Shown one piece after another: positions 59,818-64,000 of a stretch of DNA of 64,000 bases. Numbering within the stretch: position 1 is the first letter of the stretch; the number at the start of each line of letters is the position of its first letter. This DNA is from Eledone cirrhosa (taxonomy: Eukaryota > Mollusca > Cephalopoda > Octopoda > Eledonidae): NCBI GenBank assembly GCA_964016885.1, contig OZ024741.1:28144956-28208955 (forward strand), given 5' to 3'. Under the pieces are notes generated by a model that saw nothing but the letters and a program-made list of their open reading frames with translations, searched no databases and was not told the origin of the DNA. A program made the translations under genes and the position numbers.

Positions 59818-60311
59818 AAATGGTATGAGCATAAGCCAGAGGCGGTGATGGAGAACGATCAGGTGAAGGTGCTGTGGGATTTTAGGATACAGACGGACAA
59901 GAAACTGGAACACAATAGACCTGACCTGGTGGTTTTGGACAAAGAAAAAAAGATCGTGCCTGATTGTGGATGTGGCCTGCCCATTCGACACGAGAGTGCA
60001 AGAGAAGGAGAGGGAGAAAATTAACCGATACCAGGACTTAAAGTGGCAGGTAAAAAGGATTTGGAACTGCCATGAAGTCAAAGTGATCCCGATTGTCATA
60101 GGCGCACTAGGGACTATCTCAAAAAGTTTCCAGGGATGGTTAAAGAAAATTGGCCCCTTCACGCTTTTTGGAACGCTTCAAAAGGCATGCTTGCTTGGAA
60201 CAGCAAGAACCCTCCGATACGTCCTGAATATCTGAGGCTGCAGGTAGTGGCTTGACATTCATCTCAACAAACTTTCCAGTTAACTAACATCAATGACTGA
60301 GACTCAAAGAG
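59815..60311 (+). pseudogene. R4/Dong-like LINE copy 5, short 5' truncation
   Basis: Only the RLE part and 3' UTR remain. An extra A in the AAAGAAAAAAAG run near 59948 shifts the frame between RPDLVV and the LIVDV block. It ends RTLRYVLNI at 60235 and continues as 3' UTR to the AAT-type tail. Confidence 0.87.
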
Positions 60312-60348
60312 TAATAACAATAATAATAATAATAATTATTATAATAAT
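60312..60348. repeat. (AAT)n shared junction of copy 5 and LINE E
   Basis: Imperfect AAT/ATT tract in which the 3' tails of two oppositely oriented LINEs meet: R4-like copy 5 (+) and Tx1-like LINE E (-). Confidence 0.92.
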
Positions 60349-61179
60349 GCTTTCTTTATTAACCACAAGGGTTTACATAAAGTAGACATTAAGGACAGTG
60401 CAGGACAATACAGGACGGTACAAATGGGCATTTCTGCGTGTAAAAAGAACCAGAGGATGTAATAAAAAATAACAATGAAAAATTCCCCAATAGGGGGGAG
60501 ACTTCCGAGAGACATTTGTGGAGAAAGCCCATTAAAAGGCCACAGTGACCCTGACCACCAGGGTAAGTGCCCTCTCCCAGTTTTCCACCTTTAATTTACA
60601 GACACATACTCAGAGTAGGCCCATTCACTCGGGCCATTCTTGCTTCTCTCACCCATCTTTCAACAAAATGCTGGGAAGAGAGCACTTCCCTCTCTACCCT
60701 GATTTTCCTTTTCAAATGAAATTTGAAAAAGTTAATCAGAGCATCACCGAAGAGGTAAGCGCTCGTCTTCAGCACTTTCAAACGTGTCCACATACTATCT
60801 CTTTCGCCATGGCCACCAGGCAGATAAAAACTGCCTGCCCTTCCCGGCTAAAGGAAGAGGGCGGGGCAATCCTCACGATGGACTCAACTGATAGCTGGAT
60901 CCGTCCTACACGTGACAGCAGGTGTTCGACATAAACCCACAAGTCATGCTCGGACACTGGACGAGTGCGTGCAGGACGGTTTCGTCGCCCTGCGCGCATC
61001 TCGGACATTCCCGACTGACGGCACCTCCATGCCTGTAGAGTTTATCCCGAACTGGCAAAGCTCCTCGGTAGCACTGCCAGGCCAGGGATTTCTGGAAGTT
61101 GTCCATAGGCCACGGCTCGAAAGTCCTTCCGAAGAGATTGGCTAGTTGATTTTCGTCGACGCCTAGAGTTTCTCCAAGT
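60349..61179 (-). pseudogene. LINE E: 5'-truncated Tx1-like copy
   Basis: The last ~830 bp of the LINE C/D family, diverged by substitutions and indels. C-terminal ORF2 pieces: PMDNFQKSLAWQCYRGALPV, the zinc motif CPRCAQGDETVLHALVQC, a frame break near 60950, a second near 60800, and the end RVNGPTLSMCL. 3' UTR to the (ATT)n tail. Truncated within the LGETLGVDENQLAN-coding region, directly at an AAT-type tract (61180-61199). Confidence 0.9.
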
Positions 61180-61199
61180 AATTATAATTATAATAATAA
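61180..61199. repeat. Short AAT-type tract
   Basis: ATTATAATTATAATAATAAG separates LINE E (5' end) from R4-like copy 6 (5' end). Confidence 0.8.
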
Positions 61200-63908
61200 G
61201 AGAACCTTGGTGGAAGAAACGACTGAATGGTCAAATCAGGGAAATGAGAAATGACATTGGAAAGCTTGAGTCCCTACTGAATGGGACACTAAAAAACATA
61301 GACACTAAAAATAGACTGGAAATAAAGTACAAAACTAGGAGGAAAAAGCTAAATATTATCATAGAGGAACTGAAGCAACGCATTGTAGCAAAGAGTGCAA
61401 AGATTAGGCGATACGAGAGCAGAGTCAGTCAGTATAGACAGAACTGCATGTTTGACAACAACCAGAAGATGTTGTTTGGACAGCTTGAAGGGAAAGAAAG
61501 AGGCAACGACTTGATCCCTGAGGCGGAACAAACTAAGATATTCTGGAGAGGAATATGGGAGCACGATGTTAAACATAATGATCAGGCAGTGTGGATTGAG
61601 ACAGTACAAAAGGAGATTAGTGAACAGGCACACCAACAAACTGATTTGAGTATCACAGTTGAAACTCTTAAGGGGCAGGCCAGAAAACTAACCAACTGGA
61701 AATCACCAGGCCCAGATGGTGTGCAGGGGTATTGGATTAAAAATATAACATCCCTCCACCCGAAACTGACAACCATGTTCAATGACTGCTTGATGTCAGG
61801 TGAGGTACCAGAGTGGTTGACAAAAGGTACCACAGTTCTGGTATTGAAAGACCGAACCAAGGGTAATGATGTTACCAACTATAGACCTATCACATGTCTG
61901 TCCGTAATGTGGAAACTGTTAACAAGCATTGTGTCTGAGGAAATCTACCATCACCTCCACATAAACAACTTGTTACCGGACGTACAGAAAGGATGCCGAA
62001 AGAAGTCCCGTGGTACAAAGGACCAGTTACTTATTGATAAGATGGTAATGAGGAATTGCGGGAGGAGACACACTGGTCTTGCCATGTGATGGATAGACTA
62101 CAAAAAGGCATTCGACATGGTACCTCATTCTTGGATAACCAAAAGCCTAGAGATCTTCAGGGTGGCAGATAACATCAGACAGTTGTTGAGCAAAAGTATG
62201 AAGTCCGGGGAAACAGAGTTAACATCGGGTGGAGAATCCTTGGAAGGCGTGAAGATCAAGAGAGGTATCTTCCAGGGAGATAGTTTGTCCCCTCTGTTGT
62301 TTGTCCTTGCCCTGATCCTCCTGACCATTATACTGCGAAAAATGAGAGCAGGATACAAGTTGGGAAAGGGAGAGCTTACCATCAATCACCTCCTCTTCAT
62401 GGACGATCTTAAGCTCTTCGGGAAGAGTGAGAAGGAGTTGGATGTACTTGTTGACACTGTCCGTATTTTCAGCAATGATATATGTATGCAATTTGGTATT
62501 AGTAAGTGTGGAGTCCTTGTGTTGAAGAGGGGTAAATTGAGCAGAAGCAACGGAATCCAGGTACCAACAGGTGAGACGATAAAGGAAATTGATACTGAAG
62601 AAGGATACAAATATTTAGGTGTTCTGAAGGCTGATGACATCAAGAACAAAAAAATGAAGGAATTGATAAGATCTGAATACATTCGGAGAGTAAGGAGCGT
62701 ATTAAAATCACATCTAAATAGTAAGAATGTCATAAGTGCAGTAAATTTCCGAGCTGTGTCTATTATTAGGTACAATGCGGGAATTCTGATATGGAATGTT
62801 GCTGAACAAAAAGAAATGGATAGGAAGACTAGGAAGCTATTGACTATCTACAACATGTTCCACAAGAGGAGTGATGTCGATAGACTCTACTTAAGGAGAT
62901 ATGAAGGGGGAAGATTACTTATCAGCATAGAGGACTGTGTTCAGATGGAGAAAAACAACCTATACAAATACGTGACTGATAGTAGGGAGCCAATGCTCAG
63001 AATTGTACTGAAGGAGGGGACAATAGACCAGGGGATGTCCAAGGAGGAAATAACAACAAGGAGAAAGAGCAACCTTCATGAAAAATCCCTTCATAGTAAC
63101 TTCTTTGAGAAAACTGAATTCAGAGATCCACAGACATGGAACTGATTGAAAAGAGGAGACCTTAAAAAGGCTACAGATGGAATGCTAATGGCTGCACAAG
63201 AGCAGGCCCTCAAAACGAAGTGGCTGAAACACCATATTTACAAGGAGGAGGCTAGTCCACTGTGTAGGATCTGTGGAGAGAGAGAGGAGACTGTGGCTCA
63301 CATTGTATCCGAGTGTAAACACCTAGCCCAGACTCACTATAAAGGCTGGAGACATGATGTGATGGCAGGGTGATCCACTGGCACCTATGCAAAGTAAACA
63401 ATTTACCACATTCTGAGAAGTGGTACGAGCATAAGCCAGAGTTGGTGATAGAAAACGATCAGGTGAAGGTGCTGTGGGATTTTAGGATACAGACGGACAA
63501 GAAACTGGAACACAATAGACCTGACCTGGTGGTTTTGGATAAGGGAAAAAGATCGTGCCTGATTGTGGATGTGGCCTGCCCATTCGACACGAGAGTGCAA
63601 GAGAAGGAGAGGGAGAAAATTAACCGATACCAGGACTTAAAGTGGGAGGTAAAAAGGATTTGGAACTGCCATGGGGTCAAAGTGGTCCCGATTATCATAG
63701 GCGCACTAGGTACTATCACAAAGAGTTTCCAAGTATGGTTAAAGAAAATTGGTCCCGTCCCGCTTTTTGGAACACTTCAAGGCATGCTTGCTGGGAACAG
63801 CAAGAACCCTCCGATACGTCCTGAATATCTGAGGCTGTAGGTAGTGGCTTGATATTCATTTCAACAAACTTTCCAGTTAACCAACATCAATGACTGAGAC
63901 TCAAAGAA
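61200..63908 (+). pseudogene. R4/Dong-like LINE copy 6, 5'-truncated
   Basis: Starts in the frame at PWWKKRLNGQIREMRND and covers RT and RLE. The N-terminal linker is intact here, unlike in copy 4 (RRKKLNIIIEELKQR, likely coiled). RT motifs: NWKSPGPDGVQGYW, NYRPITCLSV, DYKKAFDMVPHSW, FQGDSLSPLLF, FMDDLKLF. Breaks: TGA at 62088-62090 (copy 4 has Gly-Trp there), TGA at 63143-63145 (Trp in other copies), a frameshift near 63364, and a frameshift near 63780 in the last codons. The RLE core RPDLVVLDKGKRSCLIVDV remains. Confidence 0.88.
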
Positions 63909-63960
63909 CAATAATAATAATGATAATAATAATATAATAATAATAATATCATATTATTAA
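63909..63960. repeat. (AAT)n tail of copy 6
   Basis: Imperfect AAT/ATA repeat following GACTCAAAGAACAATAAT; 3' flank of the last LINE in the window. Confidence 0.9.
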
Positions 63961-64000
63961 TATTCGGTTTGTTTACAAGTAAACAGCCTCATAAGAGCAA

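Overview
The window is eukaryotic, AT-rich and almost entirely repetitive. Dense (TA)n, (CA)n, (ATCT)n and (AAT)n microsatellites, tRNA-derived SINEs of the type I associate with octopus and squid, Penelope-like GIY-YIG retroelements, and Tx1-type and R4/Dong-type LINEs point to a mollusc, most likely a coleoid cephalopod. The organism is inferred from repeat content, not from a marker gene. I see no host protein-coding gene, tRNA, rRNA or CRISPR.

Layout. 1-818 and 8898-9634 hold two diverged members of a ~620-bp tandem module. 1641-6312 is a large palindrome (arms ~1.5 kb) around a YRDD-type reverse transcriptase with a GIY-YIG nuclease domain. 6.3-22.9 kb is microsatellites, fold-back elements and MITEs (7107-8018, 8459-8872, 9673-10991, 18575-19153, 20577-20898), SINEs, minisatellites (16545-16975, 20917-21535) and degraded retroelement fragments. 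22.9-34.1 kb is one (ATCT)n microsatellite carrying two decayed Tx1-like LINEs head to tail on the + strand (LINE A, LINE B). 34.5-37.0 kb holds a second, diverged YRDD-RT/GIY-YIG element on the - strand. 37.0-39.2 kb has a palindrome interrupted by a SINE, a Penelope-like GIY-YIG remnant and another SINE. From 39.27 kb to the end, (AAT)n microsatellite alternates with LINEs: two apparently identical, intact 6,025-bp Tx1-like copies on the - strand (LINE C, LINE D), then five R4/Dong-like copies and one diverged relative on the + strand, with a truncated Tx1-like copy (LINE E) among them.

How it fits together. The LINEs are the only coding machinery. Tx1-like elements encode ORF1 (low-complexity N-rich region, one CCHC knuckle) and ORF2 (APE-type endonuclease, RT, C-terminal zinc motif). 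R4-like elements encode one protein with RT, a CCHC-type motif and a restriction-like endonuclease. Every LINE whose ends I can see starts and stops inside a microsatellite, each family keeps one orientation relative to the repeat strand, and successive copies land in the microsatellite left beside earlier ones. Two unrelated endonuclease classes (APE and RLE) share the (AAT)n target, while two related APE lineages use different targets, (ATCT)n and (AAT)n. Separately, the two diverged YRDD-RT elements carry a stop codon at exactly the same alignment position.
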